From positions 1-52,102 of the forward strand of contig JAPLLS010000094.1 in the NCBI GenBank assembly GCA_026387435.1: a DNA stretch of 52,102 bases, written 5' to 3'. The DNA is from Candidatus Omnitrophota bacterium. Its GTDB lineage: Bacteria > Omnitrophota > Gorgyraeia > Gygaellales > Profunditerraquicolaceae. Position 1 is the first letter of the stretch. The number at the start of each line of letters is the position of its first letter. The position numbers and the translations under genes are program-made. Positions 22,001 through 27,951 of the stretch are shown piece after piece. The notes under the pieces were generated by a model. That model did not search any database. It was given only the letters and a program-made list of their open reading frames with translations, and had not been told where the DNA came from.

Positions 22001-25000
22001 GCGCAAAAAGACGGCGGCGGGCTCGATGTCGAATTCTTTAAGACGGAAATAGCGGTAGTCGAAAAGCAGCTGGAAAAAATAGCCGGTTTTGAACTGGGAG
22101 AATTAACGAGCATACCCGGATGCGAAATGCTGGGGAGCCTCCTCAAATATTTGGGGGCCAAGAAAGATCAAAACAACAAGACTGTAAGCCAGGTGTTAGA
22201 AACGATCAGAAAGTTGGTTGATGAAGCGGAAGCTCAGGGGAAAATCAGAGAAGCGGCGGATTTAAACCTAAACTCCTTCGTTGAAAAAATAAAGCTGGAT
22301 ATGGATAAACCGGCCGGTAACGGCGATGTGCGCATCGAAAATGTCGAGTTTCAAATAAACGGTCAGCAGGCTTTCGGGCAGTCAATAAATTTAAAGACTT
22401 ACCCTGTTGTTCTGGAGCTGATAATCCGCGAATTTGTTTTAAACGCTATCAAGAAATCTTATTCGGAAGATGAGATAAATGCCGGGAGGAATAAGCAGGA
22501 CTTAAAACAGATCCGGATCGTAGTTAATCTTTTGTCCCAAGAAAACAAGGTGCAAATAAGGATTATTGATCAAGGGGTGGGCATGGATGAGGAAACAAAA
22601 AAGAGAATCTTTGCTGCCGGCTCAACTGTCGACTCAAAGCCGGATGTAAAACTACGGGCAATTTTCCAGAGCACGAACTTGGGGTTATCTTTTGTCCGGG
22701 ATTTCAGCGCTAATATACTGGAAGGCGAAGTTTACGCTTCTAGCTCAGGATTGGGCCAGGGCAGCGAATTCGGCATTACTCTTCCTTTGGTGAATACGAA
22801 ACCGCTGGCGGATAAATATGCCGAACCGATAAGCCAGGCTATCCGGCATGATATCCGCAACAACTTAATGGCCCCCTATGCGGTTTTAACCTTTATGCAA
22901 GATAGCGAGCTTCAGGCTTATAAAAAGAAGAAATCCGAGACGAATGAATTAAAGCCCGACACTGCGGAAGCAATAGATACCTTGCTGAAAATGCGGGATA
23001 TTTGGGTAGAGATGTATAAGAAGACGCTGCAGCAAAAAACCATAAAGATCATCGATAAGGAAAAATTCGGGACAGTCGAGCTGGATGGCGCGAACGCGGG
23101 ACTAGTGGGTAAAATTGGGGTATTCGCCGAAAAGATCCTCGATGTGGAGCAATTCCGGGAAGAAGTTCTGGCTTTGTACGGCCAGGAAAAAGACGGCAAG
23201 ATTATTATTACCGACGCGGAAGAAATCACCGGGCAATCAGCCAACGAAATAGAGTCTGTTCCCGATGAGGCGCGCCTTCAGGAGCTGAACGATATTCATA
23301 AGCAAAAAAACAAGATCCTGGTCGGTTTTCTGCACAACCACCCGTTGTTCACCGAAATGGATTCGCAGGGGGTAGATAGGAACGTGAAAAAAGGCCCGAG
23401 CAGCCAGGACCTGGATGATCTGTATCTGCGGGAACAGGATTATAACCGAAGCCTTTTGGGAATAGTGATGGAATGTAAATTCGGGGAAGACATTTCTCCC
23501 GCGCAAGTGGACGAGATTATGCAAGACCATAAGAAGATCGGCTTGGAAAACATTTTCCTTTATTTTTATCAGCACGACCCGAAGCTCAATAAATTCAAAG
23601 CCGCGGAAGGGATAAGTGTCGGTGAGTTGATGAAAAAGTACAATGATGTGTCAGGTGCACAAAAAGACGGCGGCAAGCAGACAACTCTGGATCAGTTCGA
23701 TGCTCAGGACATGATCGATAGGCTCGAAGTTATACCCCTGACCGGCAAGATGGAGCTGATTTCCAAAACCGGGGAGGTGTTGGCGATAATCGAGTCCAGG
23801 AAAGGAAGATTAAAAAATGCGCTTCGCCTCGAGTTTAACGGATACGATCCGCAGTTTATTATTGATAACAAGTCCGGTTTGCTGGAACAGGTGCTGAAAA
23901 TCGCGGCTTTAGTGGATATTCGGCATTTGGCATTAAAGGGCGGAGAAGAATACAATCGGAATTTTACTAAGGATGTTCTTAAGATATCAGCCGAAGAAAA
24001 TATAAGAACGATCATAAGCGGAAATCTTATCTTTATAAGCGGCAGAAGGCTCGATGTCGATAGCAAAGGGGGACTTGTTCTTCAGGCGGACGGCGGAAAA
24101 CCCAAAGGTCCGGGCATAGGCGAATGGTTGAATCCCGCACAGAGAAAGATTTATTTAAGAAATGCGGCAAAAAGTATAGATATGATCACATCAAGCGAGA
24201 TAATGCAGCCCGTAGTTTTGCCGCCTTCTTTACCCCAGAAACCGCTCACTCCGGAAGAACAGGAAGAATACGACAAAGAATATAACGATCTTCTTCGGAT
24301 GCAGGCAGAAATATTCGCCGCCCAAGCGGGCAAGGAAAAAGGCCTGATTTATCAGGACGGCGGGAATATTGAGCGGGCCGCGGATGCCTCCGGGGTTCCG
24401 ATTGTCCTGCAAGACGGATTCGAAATTTCTTCTGCGGAAATGAAAACTTATGGCGCGGGGAAAGGCATTATAGTGGTCATCTGGGATCAAACCAACAAAA
24501 AAGGAGCTCTTTTGAATTTTACTGATACCGGGGTTATCCCGGTCGCGATAAAGAGCGCATTAAGCGAGTTTAATGTTGCGCCCAGAACTTTGGAATTTCG
24601 CATCATTGCCGGAAAGGATAGGGATCGTAAATTAGCGGGTTTTCTTCCGGATTTTCTTAAATTGCAGTCGCCTAAGGACATTAAAAGGGATATTTCAGAT
24701 AACAGCTTGAGGAATATTCTTTTTGACCCCAAGACCGGCAAACATTTCGAACTGAAAGATGTTCTTTCCGGGGAGCAGAGGTTAGCTGAACAGAAGATCC
24801 AGGAAGATCCTTTTATGCCCGGAACCCGCGGCCATCTTGAGGAAAACAGGGCGGAATGGAAATATGTCCGTCCGCAATTACCCCAAAAAGCAATGCCTGA
24901 TCTGGGGAAGATGACCGATGAGGACATCAGGAAGATTATCGGAACATGGGAGTTAAAAGGAGCTGATTGGCTGGGAGAACTGTCTCAAAAAATTGAGCAG

Positions 25001-26026
25001 GAGTACAATCAGGGCCAGTCCGAAGGAAGAAAGTACGTTTATTTTGCCAGAAACGAAGTGCGCAAGATCGGGGTGCCGGCTGATCTGGTTGAAGCCCCGG
25101 GAACCGAAAGCAGGGACAAAAACGGAAGATTCATTGAAGCGGAGGCGTATATATTCAACGCGGTAGTGGCCAAGAAGAATTCTTTGGAGAAAGCGATCAA
25201 GGCCAGCGTATTAGAAATATCCCGAGGAAAGGTTGATGGCCTGTTCAGCTTTAAATTTACCATCCAGCGCCTTCCGGGACGGCCTTTCATCAATATTTCC
25301 TGGGATAAAGTGGCGATTTCCAGAGAACTGGAGGGTAATCAGTACGGCGTGAAAGCTGTCGAGAATTTCGCCAAAGTGCTGGCCAAATATTTTGGAGGAG
25401 CATCCATAACTACTGAAGTTATCCATGATAAAGCCCTGGAATCTTTCCAGAGAAATTTTGAGGCTGCCATCTGTACAAGGCCAAGGTTAAAGTCTGGACC
25501 ATTGTCCGCAGACAATAGCGAGACGTGGAAAGCCGTTGTTCCCGGACAACCTTTGACTGCGGAAACCAGCGGTTCTCTAGACGGCGGAATACCGGTGGCT
25601 AAGGAGCAAGAAGGAGAAGCTGATTCTCAAGGTCCCTTGGGCGGCATAGATTTCCGCGGGCTGCCGATTGTCAATCAACCGGGGGCCATCCCGGCGGGGA
25701 TAAATCAATTCCCCTCGGTAAATATCGCCGACCTGGACGGAGAATGGCAGCAGATCGAGAGAATGGCGGCAACCGAAATGGTTCCCTCGACCCAGCGGCT
25801 CAAGGAGTTCCTGGGTGCTTGCTGCAGTAAAGGAGCTTTGGATAAATACGCCGGCAATGTTCTGGCTTGCATCGCGGATATTCTGCGCCTGGAAGAAGAA
25901 CAGGCTAAATCCACAGAGCCGGCTTTAAGGGACATTTTGATTTTGCTGGAATCTAACCGGCCGGAGAACGAACTCCAGCAATCATTAAGCTTTATCACGG
26001 TTACTGCGGGCCAACCGCAGGCTTAG
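13052..26026 (+). CDS. Giant exported multidomain protein (4,324 aa) with radical SAM, HExxH, GHKL and JAMM-like modules
   Basis: One uninterrupted 12,975-bp ORF. Residues 1-22 are a Sec signal peptide (KKIIAFFISFCFAFEQIGFAQ). Residues ~25-335 form an N-terminal domain with NDFFWVNLRPDSP and RYAPLRQVYYSLILAQWF, which I believe recurs in other Omnitrophota proteins (from memory). Later modules: a radical SAM motif Cys813-x3-Cys817-x2-Cys820; an unidentified domain near residue 1883 (VDTGIRGTAAFF); a helical region ~2070-2750; HEIMH at 2776-2780 with Glu2799; a GHKL ATPase at ~3110-3245 (Asn3131, DQGVGM at 3173); an H-box-like RHDIRNN at 3265-3271; and a JAMM-like HNHP at 3428 with SSQD at 3450. 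Twelve DGG tripeptides sit mostly at module borders. No further membrane span is evident. No Shine-Dalgarno precedes the ATG at 13052. Activity of each module is inferred from motifs only. Confidence 0.9.
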   Translation: MFKKIIAFFISFCFAFEQIGFAQIAGQLDISARMSSLIGSVVYENYRPVHLRYLSYDQLNNDFKLLLDKGSVKDTKPATLETTASDLLRHFFVGIALPNDFFWVNLRPDSPKEMIDDDLAKTDMGKVMLEADLQLKKDTAKYTSPETFEGREYWDKLYKRAEELYGSENVTIPTLTRPWIVPDEIIVREAQGKGSAYIYKATLKVMLEQDYLKGDANYSFPDEKSKILNEYSSQIIRETIIPKLTREVNSSKRYAPLRQVYYSLILAQWFKKSHKDIKSKVARKIDAKNLSNLTSKTKWDKNVYFKAYQKSFKDGEYNIRENHQSAYGQTIRTYFSGGVEFNKISANLDGGTFQGAGELSKALLSKLLSLEGDDGGVKISDLGPSVQEDGGVSVDSWLYDHTRNSPVGSTAKQKKIVFGQAGYRITDIEKDNDYGKNGGWKLHLTVKPENYAAVDKWLFNNHERQYGQYKLLRGGDRGEKDFTIYIGSWENAKRVADKIESEIGHFLEKSKASGDKMFSNKGLVAGRFDIQHIELYKEYKNEGRNGVPFDDRAVTDRNWAPVGEREALITKHVDRIDAFLRDTFGEYYTGPENQNSVNNGKNFGKNNWIKDHLPAEKKDGGAIGEKMDIGKIRTIVGLLRTRIDKLVVLLVSSGNVRLTDAPLPAAPALPDESVLKGAELNSAIDQVIKDLLPHKSKYQLYRQLSKTGSFVFGSYDGYLNEKGLEAKKFFDEIAARSEEDNFNWFGHFGEFKEQLKLIPRIGNELGDLHLELFREAFEGMNAYQIQAFCDVGRGSGKNFLPRRSVTLLLTQGCSNMCLICGIRGLEQPHFGGQMPFPVAVKIMQKLKSSTDDIAPYRDSDPLDYYDEASGATIVDIVDVAQKLGFKDISIVTHGTNYNRKKAPAIARELNRMVRMDVSVHVYHGDVMGYALDVLDASKDKDELLKRRERIVNKYVDKYAALVEAAQSGKGGELRVFRQGPVLKQILDSSLYAEAMKGLGRTPRVLNEQEKKGLARALIVIRQMELIQDEVWEKVQKRVNVAPDKIFDFRVLWIGRASQLLKKLGVPEDIISAIQEADKQKTNLSDNVFDPVVETDGHLSVAISEDATRIFRPVGEIFKDYRSREFKLFVELLRASVTAKYNRVDDAFGPRLEDVNFKQEVLQDMKRFLEAKGLSAEGITVDDFEVRLRYFNYINSLISLSFPQANKLLMGLTESREEVSDAKAQEIYQAVRDMPFNVASPFQVIFHNWDKFTNLESVLDSGYLNEYRFIYSFAPGGDNLASKRHILEPYNKFELKGWSAFSRAEPNDAAPGDGGSSDQKQSLWTFRDTHQTNDDLRWRTFSNREKLPASQSEDRYYKAYFNPRSESFDDAVELAKSVLSLLKWPASFKHIEEKGEDVNDIARKDGWDKKNDSDYSKIVFYARTAEELLDLVKVFNGLFSRAPGRIKTYPGGLSYTLKINDLLQVGFGSRELYQQAKDEVVVENKNLVNVFARAGIILQERNQLALKSRKVGGDSLAKSFAREFGETVRVQANGASWEFRIFQNKVNWQGFKTEGKAESSLRGEFSMGDFQDIVLRKDSFAIKIEKKDNRKVFNIKNISFPDGVTVEWDSEQKDGGKNSLAGELSGVESEFDNDIRMYKYANEAYSLPPDIVVRIKQGNGNKETMKALMDEKYEQILASIAGLSEEQRLVQENKLGEMKSLLDSVWESADKTKTLESLFAILSAWVTLVRQQKKDYHRLYLLRDAGLFKEMEDVISADEAEASAGFLGSLAGLLKLGRLPASSRNDAGSSAYYLSRDQISGEDYRNMHSNADQMTSLLVRARYKVRDELKSGTSPDLGRLYVAARGLFEEQYENNEKFKLRVDNIFFKLVNAGYDKKDKLLIVDTGIRGTAAFFVKNVLDLHMRKQGREIFDKDGKEKIQVALLEVSSEFDDLPKIKESLFAYDLAPFAAEERDRLEKLVAKFRHETTGATAFGIALEHNVNAHPIRFNLKNLLVEESSPEAKLAFFFEQILAAEMALAWRGRISGKNVGPSGETTDSREFNKALIQVLQEKDRATEERPGEQGDGGEKEQVNEILDQLAGVLVKQDTGSSEQKQKQINPILEKLNNFSPEKVSKEIVQRLISGQVIIIKGENTFSFGGEYDPDEALAILFDNYIQGYLPKQISREIFHQLMAAFDASSRNAELVPEALVFAQLINKSIRKLSEDPEAFSYARQAALKEFKERIILLPHRIGVIPGYQEYFDPIFSKEEGFKFKAGGADKLMADVLLKIKNDPANRNNIKFLMECRSLITKGERLSIEDIQFIPNYKDYLETAEFSTVVGFDFKPYFFKKTSNIRDVLLRKRILALEQEALLRRKMLRNILQAFLGSEDSFGVFSGLLEDMEREELAPDAQLILLSTLLNSWQKTEYGKNHIYERMVAVTIKVIRASQNDEQKINALSILVKLTNRHRPGQSSETVINLVSERLPVLAKSILAEEEAIRKDSAKKQDILKANMEELEYLLQALAGIAGRTINSSEPLDRDLTTKIIKIFIETADSKVFGRNIAAESASNLSPFIARGNPAVLEWFAGQLAGGNQQKQNLMALLTGMPSDKELREILKSGIVDQERKIGYLLLLRFQDRRELLRQIIRDEKTDISLRLYAFTLYCGQGFGYLDISERGDVESAFDEGELTRLMDYLAPEVNTFVRGVFFQNKEAYEGLLNNIVLQDEVLKTYAAAVLLVARQQVPKANSKDIADTIYKIRNARLQPYWNNANSDFVVGGFNLVGLRRPGAVFLQILAHEIMHDLLLARYPVKDLSSGIMHEALADLYAKVFFNSFAEPGELDSQEFEKELFYQKDFEAVINSNGNAIESHEGARAQLQLIRNFFNNHLIDLDVNRLMQIGFKALIARGPFSEEGISEIFSDILQRYIKEESGGSSSSEYGFGGFLVKFGMFSKSGFKNVWLESSANFAQPVLPYGRIQEMFGYPSFPGVYGANQDKSPQSGDNPAAQKDGGGLDVEFFKTEIAVVEKQLEKIAGFELGELTSIPGCEMLGSLLKYLGAKKDQNNKTVSQVLETIRKLVDEAEAQGKIREAADLNLNSFVEKIKLDMDKPAGNGDVRIENVEFQINGQQAFGQSINLKTYPVVLELIIREFVLNAIKKSYSEDEINAGRNKQDLKQIRIVVNLLSQENKVQIRIIDQGVGMDEETKKRIFAAGSTVDSKPDVKLRAIFQSTNLGLSFVRDFSANILEGEVYASSSGLGQGSEFGITLPLVNTKPLADKYAEPISQAIRHDIRNNLMAPYAVLTFMQDSELQAYKKKKSETNELKPDTAEAIDTLLKMRDIWVEMYKKTLQQKTIKIIDKEKFGTVELDGANAGLVGKIGVFAEKILDVEQFREEVLALYGQEKDGKIIITDAEEITGQSANEIESVPDEARLQELNDIHKQKNKILVGFLHNHPLFTEMDSQGVDRNVKKGPSSQDLDDLYLREQDYNRSLLGIVMECKFGEDISPAQVDEIMQDHKKIGLENIFLYFYQHDPKLNKFKAAEGISVGELMKKYNDVSGAQKDGGKQTTLDQFDAQDMIDRLEVIPLTGKMELISKTGEVLAIIESRKGRLKNALRLEFNGYDPQFIIDNKSGLLEQVLKIAALVDIRHLALKGGEEYNRNFTKDVLKISAEENIRTIISGNLIFISGRRLDVDSKGGLVLQADGGKPKGPGIGEWLNPAQRKIYLRNAAKSIDMITSSEIMQPVVLPPSLPQKPLTPEEQEEYDKEYNDLLRMQAEIFAAQAGKEKGLIYQDGGNIERAADASGVPIVLQDGFEISSAEMKTYGAGKGIIVVIWDQTNKKGALLNFTDTGVIPVAIKSALSEFNVAPRTLEFRIIAGKDRDRKLAGFLPDFLKLQSPKDIKRDISDNSLRNILFDPKTGKHFELKDVLSGEQRLAEQKIQEDPFMPGTRGHLEENRAEWKYVRPQLPQKAMPDLGKMTDEDIRKIIGTWELKGADWLGELSQKIEQEYNQGQSEGRKYVYFARNEVRKIGVPADLVEAPGTESRDKNGRFIEAEAYIFNAVVAKKNSLEKAIKASVLEISRGKVDGLFSFKFTIQRLPGRPFINISWDKVAISRELEGNQYGVKAVENFAKVLAKYFGGASITTEVIHDKALESFQRNFEAAICTRPRLKSGPLSADNSETWKAVVPGQPLTAETSGSLDGGIPVAKEQEGEADSQGPLGGIDFRGLPIVNQPGAIPAGINQFPSVNIADLDGEWQQIERMAATEMVPSTQRLKEFLGACCSKGALDKYAGNVLACIADILRLEEEQAKSTEPALRDILILLESNRPENELQQSLSFITVTAGQPQA

Positions 26027-26038
26027 ATTAACTAGACT

Positions 26039-26118
26039 AAAAAGGGCGCCTAGGAAACTGGTTTATCAGCCAAAAGTAAGCCAGCCCACTCATCCCAAAC
26101 CTAGCGCCCTTTTTATTT
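26039..26118 (+). terminator. Strong terminator of the giant gene
   Basis: AAAAAGGGCGCCTAGG (26039-26054) pairs with CCTAGCGCCCTTTTT (26100-26114): 15 bp with one bulged C, flanked by A5 and T5, so it could work in both directions. The 45-nt loop contains a small CTGG/CCAG helix. It begins 13 bp after the giant ORF stop and insulates that gene from the pyrimidine operon. Confidence 0.85.
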
Positions 26119-26185
26119 ATTTGGGCCATATCTTATTTGCTAGCAAACACTTGAGTCAAATATTCCGGCCTTTTTAAATTCTTTC

Positions 26186-26214
26186 TTGACAAAAGGGGGT
26201 TGGAATGTTATATT
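26186..26214 (+). promoter_or_regulatory. Sigma-70 type promoter of the pyrimidine operon
   Basis: Consensus TTGACA (26186-26191), a 17-bp spacer, then TATATT (26209-26214). It lies directly upstream of the PyrR-binding leader, and it is the best promoter match seen in the window. Confidence 0.8.
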
Positions 26215-26231
26215 ATTTGAAATAACCAAGG

Positions 26232-26264
26232 ACCTTTAAGCAGGCCCTGCGAGGCTTGAAAGGT
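26232..26264 (+). ncRNA. PyrR-binding RNA element (pyr operon leader)
   Basis: ACCTTT (26232-26237) pairs with AAAGGT (26259-26264), and an upper stem CAGGCC/GGCTTG closes the loop CTGCGA. The upper part closely matches the PyrR recognition consensus ARUCCNGNGAGGYU (here GGCCCTGCGAGGCT). PyrR with UMP stabilises this hairpin and so favours the downstream terminator. pyrR itself is the first gene of the operon, which supports the assignment. Confidence 0.82.
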
Positions 26265-26301
26265 AGGAAAAATGTCCGGTAAAATCCTAGAAAATACCAA
26301 G

Positions 26302-26336
26302 ACCCAACTGCAAAATACGCAGTTGGGTATTTTTTT
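26302..26336 (+). terminator. Attenuator terminator of the pyrimidine operon
   Basis: A perfect 10-bp stem, ACCCAACTGC (26302-26311) with GCAGTTGGGT (26319-26328), followed by A and T7. It sits between the PyrR-binding hairpin and pyrR, so it must be bypassed for operon expression. A TAGGA/TCCTA pairing (26264-26268 with 26285-26289) could be part of the competing antiterminator. Confidence 0.85.
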
Positions 26337-26348
26337 AAATGAGGCCTT

Positions 26349-26379
26349 AACTTATGGAGCACATAGTGCGACATAAGTT
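26349..26379 (+). repeat. Hairpin element with tandem GA mismatch (E1)
   Basis: AACTTATG/CATAAGTT (8 bp), a GA/GA internal pair, GCAC/GTGC (4 bp), loop ATA. The core GAGCAC-ATA-GTGCGA resembles the minus strand of the hairpins at 47362 and 47998. It lies in the 126-bp gap between the attenuator and pyrR. Confidence 0.65.
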
Positions 26380-26395
26380 ATTGGGCCGAATTTAT

Positions 26396-26445
26396 CCCGA
26401 GGCGACGAGCAGATTTTAACAAAATCTGCGAGTGTTAGCCGAGGG
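26396..26445 (+). repeat. Nested hairpin element with three GA/GA pairs (E2), overlapping the ribosome binding site
   Basis: Symmetric layout: CCC, GA, GGC, GAC, GA, GCAGATTTT, loop AAC, then AAAATCTGC, GA, GTGTTA, GCC, GA, GGG. The 9-bp inner stem is perfect. The 3' arm GAGGG is the Shine-Dalgarno of the mini-ORF at 26450, so folding could hide it. Confidence 0.6.
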
Positions 26446-26449
26446 AACA

Positions 26450-26461
26450 ATGTTCGATTAA
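26450..26461 (+). CDS. Possible three-codon leader ORF (Met-Phe-Asp) ahead of pyrR
   Basis: ATG TTC GAT TAA is preceded by GAGGG at 26441-26445 with good spacing, and it stops one base before the pyrR ATG at 26463. pyrR has no Shine-Dalgarno of its own at a normal distance. Ribosomes may therefore initiate here and re-initiate at pyrR. Very short, so only tentative. Confidence 0.35.
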
Positions 26462-26462
26462 G

Positions 26463-27005
26463 ATGAAAGAAAAAGCCAAACTATTAGACCAGGAAACCAT
26501 GAATCGCAGCCTGGTGCGCATTGCCCATGAGATCGTGGAAAAGAATAAGGGCATCCAGGATGTCTGCATTGTCGGTATCAGGACCCGGGGGGTACATCTG
26601 GCCGCCCGCCTTGCGGCTTTTATTAAAAATATCGAGAATAAAGACGTGCCGGTGGGCATCCTTGATATTACTCTTTACCGGGATGATCTGACCATGATTT
26701 CCTCCCAGCCCGTTGTTCATAAAACCGAGATAGATTTTGATATGGAAGGCAAAAACATTATCCTTGTCGACGATGTCTTATATTCTGGCCGGACTATCCG
26801 GGCGGCGATGGACGCTTTAATAGACCTGGGTCGTCCCAGGTCTATCCAGCTGGCCGTTCTTATCGACCGCGGCCACCGAGAGCTTCCCATTCGGCCGGAT
26901 TACGTCGGGAAAAACATTCCTACCGCCAAGAACGAGACCGTTGAAGTTCATCTTGTGGAAGTGGAAGGCGTCGATGAAGTAGTTATCGTGGAGAAAGATG
27001 GCTGA
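26463..27005 (+). CDS. pyrR: Bifunctional pyr operon regulator / uracil phosphoribosyltransferase PyrR
   Basis: RNA-binding regulator that attenuates pyr transcription when UMP is high; in many species it also converts uracil to UMP. 180 residues, the normal length. The PRPP-binding loop [18 protein letters not shown] (about residues 100-117) and the early [15 protein letters not shown] are family signatures, and [19 protein letters not shown] completes the active site. It is first in the operon, downstream of its own target hairpin at 26232. The ATG at 26463 lacks a nearby Shine-Dalgarno and may depend on the mini-ORF or on a structure in the leader. It overlaps pyrB by 8 bp. Confidence 0.97.
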   Translation: MKEKAKLLDQETMNRSLVRIAHEIVEKNKGIQDVCIVGIRTRGVHLAARLAAFIKNIENKDVPVGILDITLYRDDLTMISSQPVVHKTEIDFDMEGKNIILVDDVLYSGRTIRAAMDALIDLGRPRSIQLAVLIDRGHRELPIRPDYVGKNIPTAKNETVEVHLVEVEGVDEVVIVEKDG

Positions 27006-27951
27006 GGTTATCTGGAACAAGAAAGATCTGTTGGGGCTGGAATATTTAACTCAAGAAGAAATCGAACTTATTTTAAATACCGCGGATTCATTCAAAGAAG
27101 TCACTTCCCGTGAGATCAAGAAAGTCCCCGCCTTGCGCGGAAAAACCGTGGTCAACCTTTTCTATGAGCCTTCCACCCGCACCCGCGTTTCGTTCGAATT
27201 AGCCGCTAAAAGATTGTCCGCGGATGTGATCAATATCGCCGCGGAAACTTCCAGCGTCAAAAAAGGCGAGACCTTGATCGACACCGGAAAGAATATCGAG
27301 GCTTTAAAAGCGGATATTATCGTCATGCGCCACAATTATTCGGGCGCAGCGATGATGTTGGCCAGGCACTTGAATATCAGCGTGGTCAATGCCGGAGACG
27401 GCTGGCACGAGCACCCGACCCAGGCATTGCTGGATATGTTCACTCTCAAAGAAAAACTCGGCAAGCTCGAGGGGATAAGGGTGAGCATTATCGGGGACAT
27501 CGCCCATTCGCGGGTTGCCCGCTCGAACATTTGGGGTTTGACTAAATTAGGGGCCAAGGTCACGGTTTGCGCTCCCAGAATGCTGATCCCTCCGGGGATC
27601 GAAGAAATGGGCGCGGCAGTGACTACGGATATCGACGTCGCCCTGCGCGATGCGGATGCGGTAAATGTGCTGCGTATGCAGTTCGAGCGCGACCAGAACA
27701 GCGCGTTCCCCCAGCAGATGGAATATTTCATGAAGTACGGGATTACCGAAGAGCGGTTAGCCAAGGCTAAAAAGAATCTGATCGTCATGCATCCCGGCCC
27801 AATCAACCGGGGGATCGAGATGTCCAGCGAAGTCGCGGATTGCCCGCAATCGGTGATCTTAGAGCAGGTTACTAACGGCATTGCCGTGCGCATGGCGGTA
27901 TTATTCCTGGTTTCCCAGGCCAGAGAAGGAAAAAATGAAGCTGCTAATTAA
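26998..27951 (+). CDS. pyrB: Aspartate carbamoyltransferase catalytic subunit
   Basis: Condenses carbamoyl phosphate and aspartate to N-carbamoylaspartate, the committed step of pyrimidine synthesis. 317 residues. The carbamoyl phosphate loop [19 protein letters not shown] is near residue 55, and [12 protein letters not shown] is near residue 135. [12 protein letters not shown] near residue 263 is the C-terminal signature. The start overlaps the end of pyrR by 8 bp. No pyrI (regulatory subunit) is found nearby, so this is probably the unregulated trimeric or the PyrC-associated form, with control exerted through PyrR attenuation. Confidence 0.97.
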   Translation: MAEVIWNKKDLLGLEYLTQEEIELILNTADSFKEVTSREIKKVPALRGKTVVNLFYEPSTRTRVSFELAAKRLSADVINIAAETSSVKKGETLIDTGKNIEALKADIIVMRHNYSGAAMMLARHLNISVVNAGDGWHEHPTQALLDMFTLKEKLGKLEGIRVSIIGDIAHSRVARSNIWGLTKLGAKVTVCAPRMLIPPGIEEMGAAVTTDIDVALRDADAVNVLRMQFERDQNSAFPQQMEYFMKYGITEERLAKAKKNLIVMHPGPINRGIEMSSEVADCPQSVILEQVTNGIAVRMAVLFLVSQAREGKNEAAN

